Below are positions 26,049 to 34,736 of a DNA stretch of 64,000 nt, one piece after another. Location of the stretch: contig NZ_BONQ01000137.1 of assembly GCF_016862795.1 (NCBI RefSeq), positions 56,815-120,814 on the forward strand. Reading direction: 5' to 3'. The stretch comes from Dactylosporangium siamense. GTDB taxonomy: Bacteria > Actinomycetota > Actinomycetes > Mycobacteriales > Micromonosporaceae. The position numbers and the translations under genes were made by a program. How positions within the stretch are numbered: position 1 is the first letter of the stretch; the number at the start of each line of letters is the position of its first letter. Below the pieces are notes generated by a model. That model worked only from the letters and a program-made list of their open reading frames with translations. It was not told the origin of the DNA and did not search any database.

Positions 26049-27497
26049 GTGCTGGTCGACGACGTGTCACGGTGGTCGGTCCTCGCGTTCGCTTCGGTGC
26101 ACGTCGGGGGCCTGCTCACCCACCATCCCGTGCCGTGGTCGGCAACGCTCGCGGCGGCGTCGCTGCTCACGGTTGCCCATTCCGCCACGGCACGAGCAGC
26201 GACCGGCACCCTCCGTAGCCTCGCCCTGCTGTCCGGGCTGGCGGCCGTGGTGCTGCTGGTGGCCGAGGTGGAGTACCACGGCGGCTGGTCGTCCTTTCGG
26301 GCCGGGGCGCCGGTGAACGACAATCAGGCCCTCGTCGAGGCGGTGCTGCTCACGGTCGCGGTCGCGGGGCTGTCGGCGGCCGCGCTGCTGCCGGAGCACG
26401 GCGCCGAGGAGCGACTCCGCGCGCTGCACGCCCGGTTCGAGGCCTGGCGCGAAGACCGGCGCACAAGGGTCCTCGACCTCTCCTCGACGGAACCCTCGGC
26501 CGAGCCGGCCACCGACACGCGCACACCGTCCGTGCCGGAGCCGCACGGGATGCTGTCCGCGCCGGAGCCACACGGGACGCCGTCCGTGGCCGAGCCGCAC
26601 GGGACGCCGTCCGTGGCCGAGCCACACGGCACGCCTTCCGTGGCCGGCCACGGGGTGCTGGAGCCGCCGGTCGTGCTCGACCTCGGGACGCTGGAGCCGC
26701 ACGGGACGATCGCCGAGCCGCCGGCCGCCCGGCCGCGCCGCGGCGCCGGGCGGTGGCGGGCCCGCCTCGCCCTGACCGGCGGCGTCGCGGTCACCACGCT
26801 GGTGGTGCTGGTGGCGACGGGGCCGATGTGGGAGCCGGACACCTACGGGCAGCTGCCACTCACCGCATCCCCGGACCGCGTCGGGTTGTACCTGGCGACC
26901 GTGCCGATCGTCCTCGCCGTGCTCGCCGCAACCGTCGCCGCCTGCCTGAACCTGCTCCGGCCGGGTCGCCGTGGGGTGGCGCTCGCCGCGGCCGCGCTCG
27001 TCGTGCTCGCCGTGCCGGTCGCCTGGGCGCGGGGCGGCGAGGACCGGTTCGCCCCGGAGCCACCGCAGTCGGCGCAGTCACGGCACGCGGCCACGCTGAG
27101 CGGGGCCGCCCGCGTGCCCCAGCCCCGCGTGGAGTTCGAGCCCGGCTACCCGACGATCATCACGTTCGACGAGCAGGAAATGCACGACTTCCTGAACGAA
27201 CAGGCCGCGCTGCACCAGCGGGCCCTGCTGGGCGAGCAATACGGGCGGAGCGAGCAGTCCGACCTCGCCAGCTACAGTTACGGCCCGCGGGACGCGCCGC
27301 CCGGGTGGACCGACGGCAGTTGGTGGAGCCGGCTGATCGACTGGGACAGCATCCTCGACGGTGTCAGGAGCGGGCTCCCCGTCGTCGCGTTCCTCGTCCT
27401 CATCACCGCGCTGCTCCCGGCACCCCACCGAACCGAACAACGTCGTCCCGGTGTCGGCGCTCAGCTTTACCAGACACTAGCACAACCGAAAAAATAA
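26049..27497 (+). CDS. Multi-pass membrane protein with EPHG tandem repeats
   Basis: Protein of 482 residues, unrecognised family. About four membrane helices precede an acidic cytoplasmic stretch (EERLRALHARFEAWREDRRTR), then a low-complexity segment with four 9-residue EPHGTPSVA-type repeats (about residues 164-199), three further helices (about 240-325: VAVTTLVVLVATG, VPIVLAVLAATVAACL, GVALAAAALVVLAVPVAW) and a final helix near 450. The start is a GTG at 26049. No catalytic motif is visible. The repeat region links two membrane blocks and is probably disordered. Confidence 0.75.
   Translation: MLVDDVSRWSVLAFASVHVGGLLTHHPVPWSATLAAASLLTVAHSATARAATGTLRSLALLSGLAAVVLLVAEVEYHGGWSSFRAGAPVNDNQALVEAVLLTVAVAGLSAAALLPEHGAEERLRALHARFEAWREDRRTRVLDLSSTEPSAEPATDTRTPSVPEPHGMLSAPEPHGTPSVAEPHGTPSVAEPHGTPSVAGHGVLEPPVVLDLGTLEPHGTIAEPPAARPRRGAGRWRARLALTGGVAVTTLVVLVATGPMWEPDTYGQLPLTASPDRVGLYLATVPIVLAVLAATVAACLNLLRPGRRGVALAAAALVVLAVPVAWARGGEDRFAPEPPQSAQSRHAATLSGAARVPQPRVEFEPGYPTIITFDEQEMHDFLNEQAALHQRALLGEQYGRSEQSDLASYSYGPRDAPPGWTDGSWWSRLIDWDSILDGVRSGLPVVAFLVLITALLPAPHRTEQRRPGVGAQLYQTLAQPKK
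26538..26645 (+). repeat. Four 27-base in-frame tandem repeats
   Basis: Units at 26538, 26565, 26592 and 26619 encode EPHGMLSAP, EPHGTPSVA, EPHGTPSVA and EPHGTPSVA. The last three are nearly identical at the DNA level, differing mainly at silent sites, consistent with recent copy-number change. Confidence 0.9.
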
Positions 27498-27556
27498 TTA
27501 GTCGGTAGTCTACTCATCGTAGCTGCTGAACTCCTGGCGGTCACGCGCTCCTGCAA

Positions 27557-27913
27557 TCAGCAGGCGCCTTCGACGCGCTGGACGGCCGTGGCGTAGTCGG
27601 GGACGGATGCCATAGCGGCGGCCAGGCGCAGGAACGGCAGCGCCTCGCGGGGCTTGTTCTGCCGCTCCAGGGTGCGTCCCAGCAGGTGGTGCGCGTAGTG
27701 GTCGGTCGGGTCGCGGTCCACCAGGGTGCGCAGGTGCGTCTCGGCGCGGTGCAGCTGCGCCGAGGCGAAGTAGGCGCGGGCCAGCCACAGCCGCACCTCC
27801 GCGTTGCCGGGCTCCTCGTCCAGGACGGTGGCGAGGATCTTCGCGGCCTCGATCGGGTCGCCGGCGTCGAAGTAGAGGACTCCCCTGCGGTACTCAGCCA
27901 TGACGTCGTTCAT
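27557..27913 (-). CDS. Tetratricopeptide-repeat protein
   Basis: Small helical repeat protein of 118 residues with about three TPR units: GDPIEAAKILATVLDEEPGNAEVRLWLARAYF, LHRAETHLRTLVDRDPTDHYAHHLLGRTLE and PREALPFLRLAAAM regions show the expected spacing of Gly, Ala and Pro. It probably mediates protein contacts. Starts at ATG 27913 (MNDVMAEYRRGVLYF) or ATG 27901 cannot be separated, as neither has a clear ribosome site. The gene is followed by AT-rich sequence (27480-27510) unusual in this window. Confidence 0.8.
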   Translation of the reverse strand: MNDVMAEYRRGVLYFDAGDPIEAAKILATVLDEEPGNAEVRLWLARAYFASAQLHRAETHLRTLVDRDPTDHYAHHLLGRTLERQNKPREALPFLRLAAAMASVPDYATAVQRVEGAC

Positions 27914-28043
27914 GAACCAGTGCAACGGCGACAGCCGTCCCCGCATTCCAGAGCAACCCGACGACACCCGGACGGTGCCCGTACACCACCGTCCGCCGCC
28001 GAATCTGGACGGATCTGTCCCTGCGAACCACCGACGAGGTCCC

Positions 28044-28675
28044 ATGACGCGTGTGCCGGCCCGGATCGCGGCCGCCGCGCTCGCCGCCGCGATGCTGCCC
28101 GCAGTGCCGGCCCACGCCGCAGCGGCAACCACCGCCGCGACGACCCCCGTCACGGCGGCCACGCCGTCGGTCGGTGTGAACCTCAACGCGCCGGTCGACT
28201 GGACGACCGAGTGACCGTTCGTGGACCTGTTCCGCACGTCGCGGGACTGGATCTCGCAGAAGCCCGGCGCCGCCTGAGGGAAGGGCCCGGCGGGCAAGAT
28301 GGTCGTGACGTGGAAGGGCCGCGGCCAGGTCGAGCTGTGGGGTGACGGCCGGACCAGCAACCGGACCGCGAACCGGTTCGAGTTCGAGATGTTCCACCCG
28401 GCGTACCTGCGGCGGCTGCGGGGCATGAAGACGCTGCGGTTCATGGACTGGCTGGACACGAACAACTCCACCCAGCTGACCTGGGATCAGTACCCGACCG
28501 AAACGGAAGCGCGGCAGAGCGACCGCGCGGCGCCGCAGATCATGGGGCGGCTGGCGAACCGGGTCGGCGCCGATCCGTGGTTCACGATGCCGCACCTCGC
28601 CGACGACAACAGGGTGCGGCAGTTCGCGACCGCCGTCCGCGACACCGGCGCCGCGAGGCACTATGCGAATCCCCG
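28044..28675 (+). pseudogene. Decayed secreted carbohydrate-active protein with two in-frame TGA codons
   Basis: One frame runs from a signal peptide (MTRVPARIAAAALAAAMLPAVPAHA) through GVNLNAPVDWTTE, stop, PFVDLFRTSRDWISQKPGAA, stop, GKGPAGKMVVTWKG, FHPAYLRRLRGMKTLRFMDWLDTNN and NRVGADPWFTMPHLADD to VRQFATAVRDT. Stops are TGA at 28212 and 28275. Each stands where a Trp (STEWPFVD, GAPWGKGP) would be expected from my recollection of related secreted cellulase-like proteins. The sequence between GKGP and MVVTWKG appears deleted and the C-terminal half is missing, so a pseudogene is much likelier than recoding. Confidence 0.75.
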
Positions 28676-28697
28676 CAGCGCGCCGGAGAAACGAGAA

Positions 28698-28756
28698 AAC
28701 CGCAGGTGGGGAATCCAGCTGCGGTTCCGGCCCCCGCGCCGCGGCGCGGGGGCCGG
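28698..28756 (-). terminator. Double stem-loop terminator of the NarL-type two-component operon
   Basis: AACCGCAG (28698-28705) pairs with CTGCGGTT (28719-28726); directly next to it CCGGCCCCCGCGCC (28727-28740) pairs with GGCGCGGGGGCCGG (28743-28756) around two bases. They lie 20 bases after the response-regulator stop. Confidence 0.75.
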
Positions 28757-28775
28757 GTGCCGGGTGCCTCACGCT

Positions 28776-29432
28776 TCACACGGACGGCGACGCGCTCTCC
28801 AGGAATCGCAGCACGGCCAGGACCCGCCGGTGATCGCCCTCCGAGGCGGGCAGGTCGAGCTTGGCGAAGATGCTGTTGATGTGCTTGGCCACGGCGCTCT
28901 CGCTGACCACGAGCTTCTCCGCGATCCCGGCGTTGGACCGCCCCTCGGCCATCAGCCCGAGCACCTCCCGCTCCCGCCCGGTGAGCCGGTCCAGCGGGGT
29001 GTTCTGCCGCCGCACCAGCAGCTGCGCCACCACCTCGGGGTCCAGCGCGGTGCCGCCCGCAGCCACCCGGCGCAGCGACTCCAGGAAGACGTCCACGTCC
29101 GCGACCCGGTCCTTGAGCAGGTAGCCGACGCCGGTGGTGCTCGTGGAGAGCAGGTCGGCGGCGTAGCGCTCCTCGACGTACTGGGACAGCACCATGATCG
29201 CCACCTCGGGCCACTGCCGCCGCACCACCAGGGCGGCGCGGATCCCCTCGTCGGTGAAGGTCGGCGGCATCCGCACGTCCGCGATCACCAGTTCCGGGCG
29301 GTGCCGCTCCACCGCGGCCAGCAGCCCGGCGGCGTCGTCCACCGCGGCGGCCACCTCGAAGCCGGTCGTCTCCAGCAGCTTGGTCAGCCCGGCGCGCAGC
29401 AGCACCGAGTCCTCGGCGATCACAGTTCGCAC
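28776..29432 (-). CDS. NarL/LuxR-type response regulator
   Basis: Response regulator of 218 residues: receiver domain with AEDSVLLR, the phosphoacceptor in LVIADVRMPP and the conserved Lys in YLLKDRV; C-terminal LuxR helix-turn-helix LTGREREVLGLMAEGRSNAGIAEKLVVSESAVAKHI. It starts with GTG 29432, inside the end of the kinase gene (13-base overlap), so both are translated together. This arrangement matches LiaSR/VraSR-like or DesKR-like systems in actinobacteria, often responding to envelope stress; the regulon is unknown. Confidence 0.95.
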   Translation of the reverse strand: MRTVIAEDSVLLRAGLTKLLETTGFEVAAAVDDAAGLLAAVERHRPELVIADVRMPPTFTDEGIRAALVVRRQWPEVAIMVLSQYVEERYAADLLSTSTTGVGYLLKDRVADVDVFLESLRRVAAGGTALDPEVVAQLLVRRQNTPLDRLTGREREVLGLMAEGRSNAGIAEKLVVSESAVAKHINSIFAKLDLPASEGDHRRVLAVLRFLESASPSV

Positions 29433-30703
29433 GGAAGCTCCACCATTATCGTGGTCGGCCCGCCGACCGGGCTGACTATCTCGAACCTGCCGTCCACCGA
29501 GGCCGCCCGCTGCGCCAGGCCGGTCAGCCCGGAGCCGCGGGCGGCCTCGGCGCCGCCGATCCCGTCGTCCGCGACGGACAGCCGCAGCAGGGCGCCGTCC
29601 AGCCACACGTCCACCCGGGCCGCGGACGCCTGGGCGTGCTTGGCCACGTTGGCCAGGGCCTCCGAGACCATGAAGTACGCCACCGCCTCGACCGTCGGCG
29701 GGACCCGCCGGGGCACGTCCACCGCCAACCGCACCGGGACCGGGGAGCGGGCCGCGATGCCGGAGAGCGCCGCGTCCAGGCCGCGGTCCTCGAGGACCAC
29801 CGGGTGCAGGCCGCGGACGAGGTTGCGCAGCTCGCCCAGGGCCTCCTTGGCCTCCTCGTGCGCCTCGGCCAGTGCGGTCCGGGCCTCCTCGGGCAGGTCC
29901 TTCAGGGTCGCCCGGGCCAGGCCCAGGTTCATCGCCAGGGACACCAGCCGCTGCTGGGCGCCGTCGTGCAGGTCGCGCTCGATCCGGCGGCGCTCGGCGT
30001 CGGCGGCGTCCACCACCGCGGCCCGGCTCTCGGTCAGGTCGGTCACCCGGCGGGCCAGTCGCTCCGCCCGGCTGGGGCCGAGCAGGTCGGTGGCGAACTT
30101 CAGATCCCAGCGCACCGAGGCCATGACCAGCCAGGGCGTGAGGTAGACCACTACCAGGCACACGAGCGCCCCCCAAAGCGCCAGGGACGTCGCCATGGAC
30201 AGCCATTTCCAGTTCGGGCCGAAGGCGATCGCCGCGCTCAGCCAGCCGAAGCAGATGAGCCCGCAGACCCACATGGTGCCCGCGATCACGCCGACCAGGT
30301 TGGCCGCCGGTCCCGCGATCAGGTGGTAGCAGGCCTGCCGCCAGGTGCGCGGGTGGCGCAGCCGCGCACGCATCCGCGGGGAGAACGGCGCGGCCGCGGA
30401 CGCCGCGTCCCGGGCCGTGTGCGGGGCCCTGGGGATCTGGGCGCCCCGGATCTTGTCGTACGCGGACCGGCGCAGCGTCGTGAGCTGCGGGCCCAGCAGC
30501 ACCGCCGCCAGCAGCGGGAGGAAGGCGCAGGCGAGGATCGACGGCAGGTAGCTGGGGGCGAAGAACGCCCACGGCAGCCCGATCAGACCCAGCGGCAGCA
30601 GGCTCAGCGCCGACGAGAGGATCACGAACCACAGGTCGCGCCACGCCCGCCCGCGCCAGGGCGCCAGCAGGAAGCGGCCGATCGGCGCCAGGACGGCGTT
30701 CAT
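29420..30703 (-). CDS. NarL-system sensor histidine kinase
   Basis: Membrane kinase of 427 residues. The N-terminal half is a four-helix membrane sensor (LWFVILSSALSLLPLGLIGL and following; later LIAGPAANLVGVIAGTMWVCG and VCLVVVYLTPWLVM), then HisKA_3 with the phosphoacceptor in RRRIERDLHDGAQQR and a HATPase domain (FMVSEALANVAKHA, DDGIGGA, GSGLTGLAQR). The membrane-embedded sensor without a big outside loop suggests intramembrane sensing. It starts at ATG 30703 and shares an operon with the response regulator. Confidence 0.93.
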   Translation of the reverse strand: MNAVLAPIGRFLLAPWRGRAWRDLWFVILSSALSLLPLGLIGLPWAFFAPSYLPSILACAFLPLLAAVLLGPQLTTLRRSAYDKIRGAQIPRAPHTARDAASAAAPFSPRMRARLRHPRTWRQACYHLIAGPAANLVGVIAGTMWVCGLICFGWLSAAIAFGPNWKWLSMATSLALWGALVCLVVVYLTPWLVMASVRWDLKFATDLLGPSRAERLARRVTDLTESRAAVVDAADAERRRIERDLHDGAQQRLVSLAMNLGLARATLKDLPEEARTALAEAHEEAKEALGELRNLVRGLHPVVLEDRGLDAALSGIAARSPVPVRLAVDVPRRVPPTVEAVAYFMVSEALANVAKHAQASAARVDVWLDGALLRLSVADDGIGGAEAARGSGLTGLAQRAASVDGRFEIVSPVGGPTTIMVELPCEL

Positions 30704-30888
30704 GGCCCCTACGGTATTCGGCCACGTGACCGGCGCTCCATGGCGCTGGCGCCCGCTTCGGCCTGTACCTGGCACCACCCCGGAACGGAAAGCCACGCTA
30801 CTGATTCGCCGGGCCGCGGCGACCAGAGTGGTGATCGTGCCCGGCGCACCACCAGACGCCGACGCCGGGCGGAGAGGGGACGACCGCC

Positions 30889-31389
30889 ATGCTCGCCGTC
30901 ACAGACCACCTCGACCGCGACCCCGACCTCGGCCGGATCGGGTCCGAGCTCGAGCCCCGGCCGGGGCGCGGGCGTCCGGACGCCCGCGCCGACCGCCCCG
31001 GCGGACGCCGGCCGAGCGCGCTCGGCGCCGCCTTCGTGCTGGCCGGGCTCGCGATGATCCCGTGGGTGTTCTACCTCTCGGTCACCCTGCCGGCCAGCGC
31101 GCGGGACGCGCACTGGTCGCTCGCCTGGGTCGGCCTGGACGGCTGCGAGGCGGTGGCGCTGTTCGCCACCGGTTGGTTCCTGCTGCGGCGGGACAACCGG
31201 TGCGTGCTGATCGCGGTCGGCAGCGCGGTGCTGCTGCTCGTGGACGCCTGGTTCGACGTCACCTCGGCGGCGACCGGCCCGGACCTGGCCACTGCGATCG
31301 TCATGGCGGTCTTCGCCGAGATCCCGATCGCGCTGGTCTGCGCCGTGCTCGCCGCGCGCGTCCTGCGCACCCCATTCCCGCGCGGCTGA
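30889..31389 (+). CDS. Four-helix membrane protein, 166 residues
   Basis: Hypothetical integral membrane protein: a charged N-terminus of about 45 residues, then four helices (ALGAAFVLAGLAMIPWVFYL, SLAWVGLDGCEAVALFATGW, CVLIAVGSAVLLLVDAWFDV, IVMAVFAEIPIALVCAVLAA). A good ribosome site (GGAGAGGGGA) precedes ATG 30889. The last 15 codons (AVLAARVLRTPFPRG plus stop) are part of a 72-base unit that is repeated twice more immediately downstream. No function recognised. Confidence 0.8.
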   Translation: MLAVTDHLDRDPDLGRIGSELEPRPGRGRPDARADRPGGRRPSALGAAFVLAGLAMIPWVFYLSVTLPASARDAHWSLAWVGLDGCEAVALFATGWFLLRRDNRCVLIAVGSAVLLLVDAWFDVTSAATGPDLATAIVMAVFAEIPIALVCAVLAARVLRTPFPRG

Positions 31390-31556
31390 CCGGCCGCCGC
31401 GTATCCGTTCTGCGCCGTGCTCGCCGCGCGCGTCCTGCGCACCCCGTTCCCGCGCGGCTGACCGACCGCCGCGTATCCGTTCTACGCCGTGCTCGCCGCG
31501 CACGTCCTGCGCACCCCGTTCCCGCGCGGCTGACCGGCCGCCGCGTATCCGTTCCG
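31341..31556 (+). repeat. Three tandem copies of a 72-base unit covering a gene's 3' end
   Basis: Units at 31341, 31413 and 31485 are almost identical (a handful of substitutions). The first contains the last codons and the TGA stop of the upstream gene; the next two repeat that coding end and stop out of context. The period is a multiple of three, so all three copies lie in the same frame. Confidence 0.92.
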
Positions 31557-31610
31557 TCCGCGCCCTGTCGCGCGTCACCGAGAAGCGAAGACCGATGCCG
31601 CTCATCAGCC

Positions 31611-31711
31611 GTCCCTCGCGTCTACCTGGTGACCGCGCTCGGGGAGACACCGGAGCCGGCCCGGGTGCTCAGCGCGGCGGCGCGGGTGCTGAAGCCGGGC
31701 GGGCGGCCGGT
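31611..31711 (+). pseudogene. Remnant of a SAM-dependent methyltransferase
   Basis: A short open stretch reads VYLVTALGETPEPARVLSAAARVLKPGG, which matches the acidic-loop to post-motif region (VLKPGG) of class I methyltransferases. There is no start, SAM-binding glycine motif or C-terminus; only a fragment remains, next to the 72-base repeats. Confidence 0.55.
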
Positions 31712-31743
31712 GACCGCACCACCTTCACCTGGCGGCCCTGACG

Positions 31744-32223
31744 TCACTTGCTCAGGACGCAGTAGATGGGTTCGCTCGGCGTGGACAGGTAGTACTCGAG
31801 GTCGTCGAAACCGGTCCAGTCACGTTCCGCGTGGGCGGCGAAGACCTCCTCGTCGGACAGCGTGGTCGTGAAGCGGACCTCCTGGTCGGTGTCGTCGGTC
31901 TCCGGCTCGATGTGCCACTTGTACTCACCGGCGGCCTTCGTCTCGACCATGTCGTCGGCGGCGTTGCGGGTGCGGTGGATCGGCAGGTCGATGACGGTGG
32001 CCGTGCCGTCGGCGCGGATGCTCACCGTGCCGCCGCAGTCGCTGGTCCAGTCGCCGACCAGGTCCTGCTCGGTGAACGTGTGCCGCTGCCCGCCGAAGAT
32101 CTCGTCGAAGAGCAGGCCCGGCAGGGAGCAGCAGCCGCAGCCGAGCAGCAGCGGCAGGACGAGCAGGACGGCGGCGACCTTCATCGCCGAGGAGCGGGCA
32201 CGCGACGGCATGACGATGATCAT
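31744..32223 (-). CDS. Predicted lipoprotein, 159 residues
   Basis: Secreted lipoprotein: a basic start, hydrophobic segment VAAVLLVLPLLLG and lipobox LLGC place the lipidated Cys near residue 29. The mature part contains a DLVGDWTSDCGGTVSIRADGTATV strand pattern resembling lipocalin-like or META-type domains and an acidic middle region. ATG 32223, 32211 and 32184 (MKVAAVLLVL) are all in frame; the last would give the most compact signal peptide. Function unknown. Confidence 0.75.
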   Translation of the reverse strand: MIIVMPSRARSSAMKVAAVLLVLPLLLGCGCCSLPGLLFDEIFGGQRHTFTEQDLVGDWTSDCGGTVSIRADGTATVIDLPIHRTRNAADDMVETKAAGEYKWHIEPETDDTDQEVRFTTTLSDEEVFAAHAERDWTGFDDLEYYLSTPSEPIYCVLSK

Positions 32224-32257
32224 CAGGGTGGATCGACGTTCCGGCAAGTCCCGGAGG

Positions 32258-32476
32258 TCACCCCGGCGGGAGCTGGGCCGCCCGGACGAGCACCTGCACC
32301 GGGCCGACCTCGGTCCCGTCGCGGCGCAGCCGCACGCCGCGCACCGGCAGCCACGCCTCACCGTCGAGGGTGACCGCGCCGGCGCGGTCCACCGCCTCGA
32401 CCCGCAGCCGGAGCGGCCCGGTGCCGTAGCGGTAGTCGCGTTCGTCGAGCACGGTGACCGCTCTGTCCGCCGTCAT
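32258..32476 (-). CDS. Conserved hypothetical protein, 72 residues
   Basis: Small soluble beta-rich protein (MTADRAVTVLDERDYRYGTGPL, RAGAVTLDGEAWLPVRGVRL, VGPVQVLVRAAQLP). It is likely a compact beta-barrel. ATG 32476 is preferred over a TTG 14 codons upstream, although no good ribosome site is seen. It lies 34 bases before the lipoprotein gene on the same strand, so the pair could be an operon. No function recognised. Confidence 0.65.
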   Translation of the reverse strand: MTADRAVTVLDERDYRYGTGPLRLRVEAVDRAGAVTLDGEAWLPVRGVRLRRDGTEVGPVQVLVRAAQLPPG

Positions 32477-32552
32477 GAGAAACCCGTTGTTGCATTGGAT
32501 CGCAGCACTTGCATGCAACCGAGCCTAACGTTCGAGTCCGTGGCCTGACAGC

Positions 32553-32569
32553 AGCTAAACCGATTAGCT
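32553..32569. promoter_or_regulatory. Inverted repeat in divergent intergenic region
   Basis: AGCTAA-ACCGA-TTAGCT has perfect 6-base arms around five bases, in the 275-base region between the 72-residue protein gene and the divergent flippase gene. It could be an operator. Nothing else is recognised in this gap. Confidence 0.35.
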
Positions 32570-32751
32570 ACAGCAGCGCTCGGCCAGGCCGCCGTCCCGA
32601 GTGGCGACCCGACCGGGCGGTATCGCGGTGGTCGTCGCCCGGCGGCCGCCCGGACGGCAGCTGATCGGTCAGTGTCACTCGATGATCGTTGCAGGTCACC
32701 GACGAAGGGGGTGCGGGCCGTGCACTTCGCGCGGTTTGGGAGGATCAGACG

Positions 32752-33819
32752 ATGCACCCGCCGGACGCCACGCCTCCCGGCACCTGGCGGAGCCGCTGGC
32801 TGCGCCTGCTGCTCGTGGTCGTCGCGGTGCTGGTCCTGGCCGCGATCGGGCTGCGCGGGCGGCTGCCGGACCCGCAGGAGCTGCTCACCGCGTTGAGCGG
32901 GGCCGGCTACGGCTGGGTCGTGCTCGCCGTGCTGCTGCAGGCCGCGTCGATCGCCGCGTTCGCCGGGCAGCAGCAGTACCTGTTCGCGGTCCTCGGCACC
33001 CGCATCCGCCGCCGCCGGGTGCTGGCGATCACCCTGGCCCGCACTGCCATCTCGATCTCCGTGCCGGCCGGCGCGGCGGTCTCCACCGGGTATGCGATCC
33101 GGGAATACGAGCGGGCCGGCGCGCCCAAGGAGATCGGCGCGGTCACCGCGATCGTGTCCGGCCTGGCGTCGATCGGCGGCCTGGCCCTCGTCTACGCCGC
33201 AGGTGGGGCGGCGCTGCTCGCGTACGGGACCACGACGTCGCTGACCTGGCGGCCGCTCGTGATCGTCGTGGCGATCGTCGCGCTGACGGCCCTCGCGGTC
33301 GTCGTCGGCCGCCGGCTGTTCGATGACGGCCCCGCCGAACAGCGCGAGCAGCCGGAGCGACAGGGGCGGCTGCAACGGTACGTCCAGCGCCTGCTCGCCT
33401 CGGCCCGGGACGCGTGGCGGGCCGGCGCCGGGCTGCGCGTGCGGGACTGGTGGGCCGTGGTCGGGTACGCGGCGGTGAACTGGCTGACGGACCTGGCCTG
33501 CCTGGCGGCGTGCACCCACGCGCTGGGCCTGCCGGTGAACCTGCCCGCCCTCGCCGGCATCTACCTCGGCGTCCAGATCGTGCGGCAGGTGCCGCTGTCG
33601 CCGGGCGGCATCGGCGTGATCGAGACCGCCCTGGTGGCCGGCCTGACCGCGTCGGGCGCGACGGCGATCACCGCGGCCGCGGCCGTGCTGCTCTACCGGC
33701 TGCTGTCCTGCTGGCTGCTGATCCCGCTCGGCGGGGCCGCCGCGGTGGTCCTGCGGCGGCCGGGTCGGGCACCGTCTCCGTCGCCTCCGCTGCCCGACCG
33801 GGACGTCAGTGCGTCTTGA
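32752..33819 (+). CDS. Lysylphosphatidylglycerol-synthase-like transmembrane protein (UPF0104)
   Basis: Integral membrane protein of 355 residues with about eight helices, matching the flippase half of LPG synthases (UPF0104/YbhN). The conserved ISVPAGAAVSTGYAIREYERAGA segment and the C-terminal VPLSPGGIGVIETALV motif are present. The soluble aminoacyl-transferase domain is absent, so it is a stand-alone transporter/flippase-like member, perhaps moving lipids or polyprenyl-linked compounds. Ribosome site GGGAGGA precedes ATG 32752. Its last 14 bases overlap the 3' end of the convergent lipase gene. Confidence 0.9.
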   Translation: MHPPDATPPGTWRSRWLRLLLVVVAVLVLAAIGLRGRLPDPQELLTALSGAGYGWVVLAVLLQAASIAAFAGQQQYLFAVLGTRIRRRRVLAITLARTAISISVPAGAAVSTGYAIREYERAGAPKEIGAVTAIVSGLASIGGLALVYAAGGAALLAYGTTTSLTWRPLVIVVAIVALTALAVVVGRRLFDDGPAEQREQPERQGRLQRYVQRLLASARDAWRAGAGLRVRDWWAVVGYAAVNWLTDLACLAACTHALGLPVNLPALAGIYLGVQIVRQVPLSPGGIGVIETALVAGLTASGATAITAAAAVLLYRLLSCWLLIPLGGAAAVVLRRPGRAPSPSPPLPDRDVSAS

Positions 33820-34633
33820 GCCACGCGACCAGGTCGTCGAGGACGCGGTCCCGCTCGGGCTCGTTGAACACCTCGTGGTGCAGGCCCTCGTAGATGTGCA
33901 CGGTGAGGTCCTTCGCACCGGCGGTGTCGGCGATGAGGCGGCTGCTCGCGGCGTCGACCAGGCGGTCCTCGGCGCCGTGCAGCACCAGCGTCGGCAGGGT
34001 CAGCTCCGGCAGGCGGCGCTGGAACATCCCCATCGTGGTGAGCATGGCGCCGCCGACACCGGCCGGGACCTTGCCGTGGTAGACGAGCGGGTCGGCGTCG
34101 TAAGCGGCGACGACCGCCGGGTCCTTGGAGATGAACTTCGAGTCCAGGGCCTGCACGGGGGTGGCGGGCGCGATCCGGCCGAGGACCTTCGCGACCGCGA
34201 TCGCCGGCTTGCCGATGCCCGAGCCGGGCACGACCGGCGTGCCGGACAGCGCGAGGGCCCGCAGCGACGCCTGATGGTCCAGCGCGTAGGCGAGCGCGAT
34301 CATGGCGCCCATGCTGTGCCCGAGCAGGAACGGGACCTGACCGGGGTGGCGGGTCGCGACCTCACCGAAGAGCAGGTGCAGGTCGGCGGTGTACTCGTCG
34401 ATGCCGCGCACATACATCCGCTTGCCGCCGGAGCGGCCGTGGCCGCGGTGGTCCGGGGCATAGACGGCCAGGCCGAGCTCGCCGAGCCGGGCCACGACGT
34501 GGTCGTAGCGCCGGGCGTGCTCCCCCATGCCATGGGAGAGCACGACGACACCTTCGACGTCGGCCGGCGTCCACGCGTCGTAGACGATGCGGACCCCGCC
34601 GCCACCGGTGAGGCTGTGCTCCTCGCGCTGCAT
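33806..34633 (-). CDS. Monoacylglycerol lipase-like alpha/beta hydrolase
   Basis: Hydrolase of 275 residues. VLSHGMGEHARRY is the HGxGE oxyanion motif, APDHRGHGRSGG precedes the lid, GHSMGA is the nucleophile elbow, LHGAEDRLVD contains the catalytic acid and GLHHEVFNE the His. This set is typical of bacterial monoacylglycerol lipases or lysophospholipases. No signal peptide, so it acts inside the cell. It overlaps the convergent flippase gene by 14 bases at the 3' ends. Confidence 0.93.
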   Translation of the reverse strand: MQREEHSLTGGGGVRIVYDAWTPADVEGVVVLSHGMGEHARRYDHVVARLGELGLAVYAPDHRGHGRSGGKRMYVRGIDEYTADLHLLFGEVATRHPGQVPFLLGHSMGAMIALAYALDHQASLRALALSGTPVVPGSGIGKPAIAVAKVLGRIAPATPVQALDSKFISKDPAVVAAYDADPLVYHGKVPAGVGGAMLTTMGMFQRRLPELTLPTLVLHGAEDRLVDAASSRLIADTAGAKDLTVHIYEGLHHEVFNEPERDRVLDDLVAWLKTH

Positions 34634-34696
34634 GGCTGCATCGTCCGCCCTGAACGAACGTGAAGCAAGCCGCTGCGCCACTGCCGGCTGCGGCGG

Positions 34697-34735
34697 CTGT
34701 CCCTGCGCCGCCCGCAAGAAACGGCGCAGGGACAG
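34697..34735 (-). terminator. Stem-loop terminator after VOC gene
   Basis: CTGTCCCTGCGCCG (34697-34710) and CGGCGCAGGGACAG (34722-34735) form a perfect 14-base stem with an 11-base loop, two bases after the VOC-protein stop. Confidence 0.85.
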
Positions 34736-34736
34736 G

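Noticed and set aside
28044..28675. TGA read as tryptophan or selenocysteine
   Set aside because: Other genes in the window use TGA as a normal stop, no recoding element was seen, and the relic has lost internal and terminal parts.
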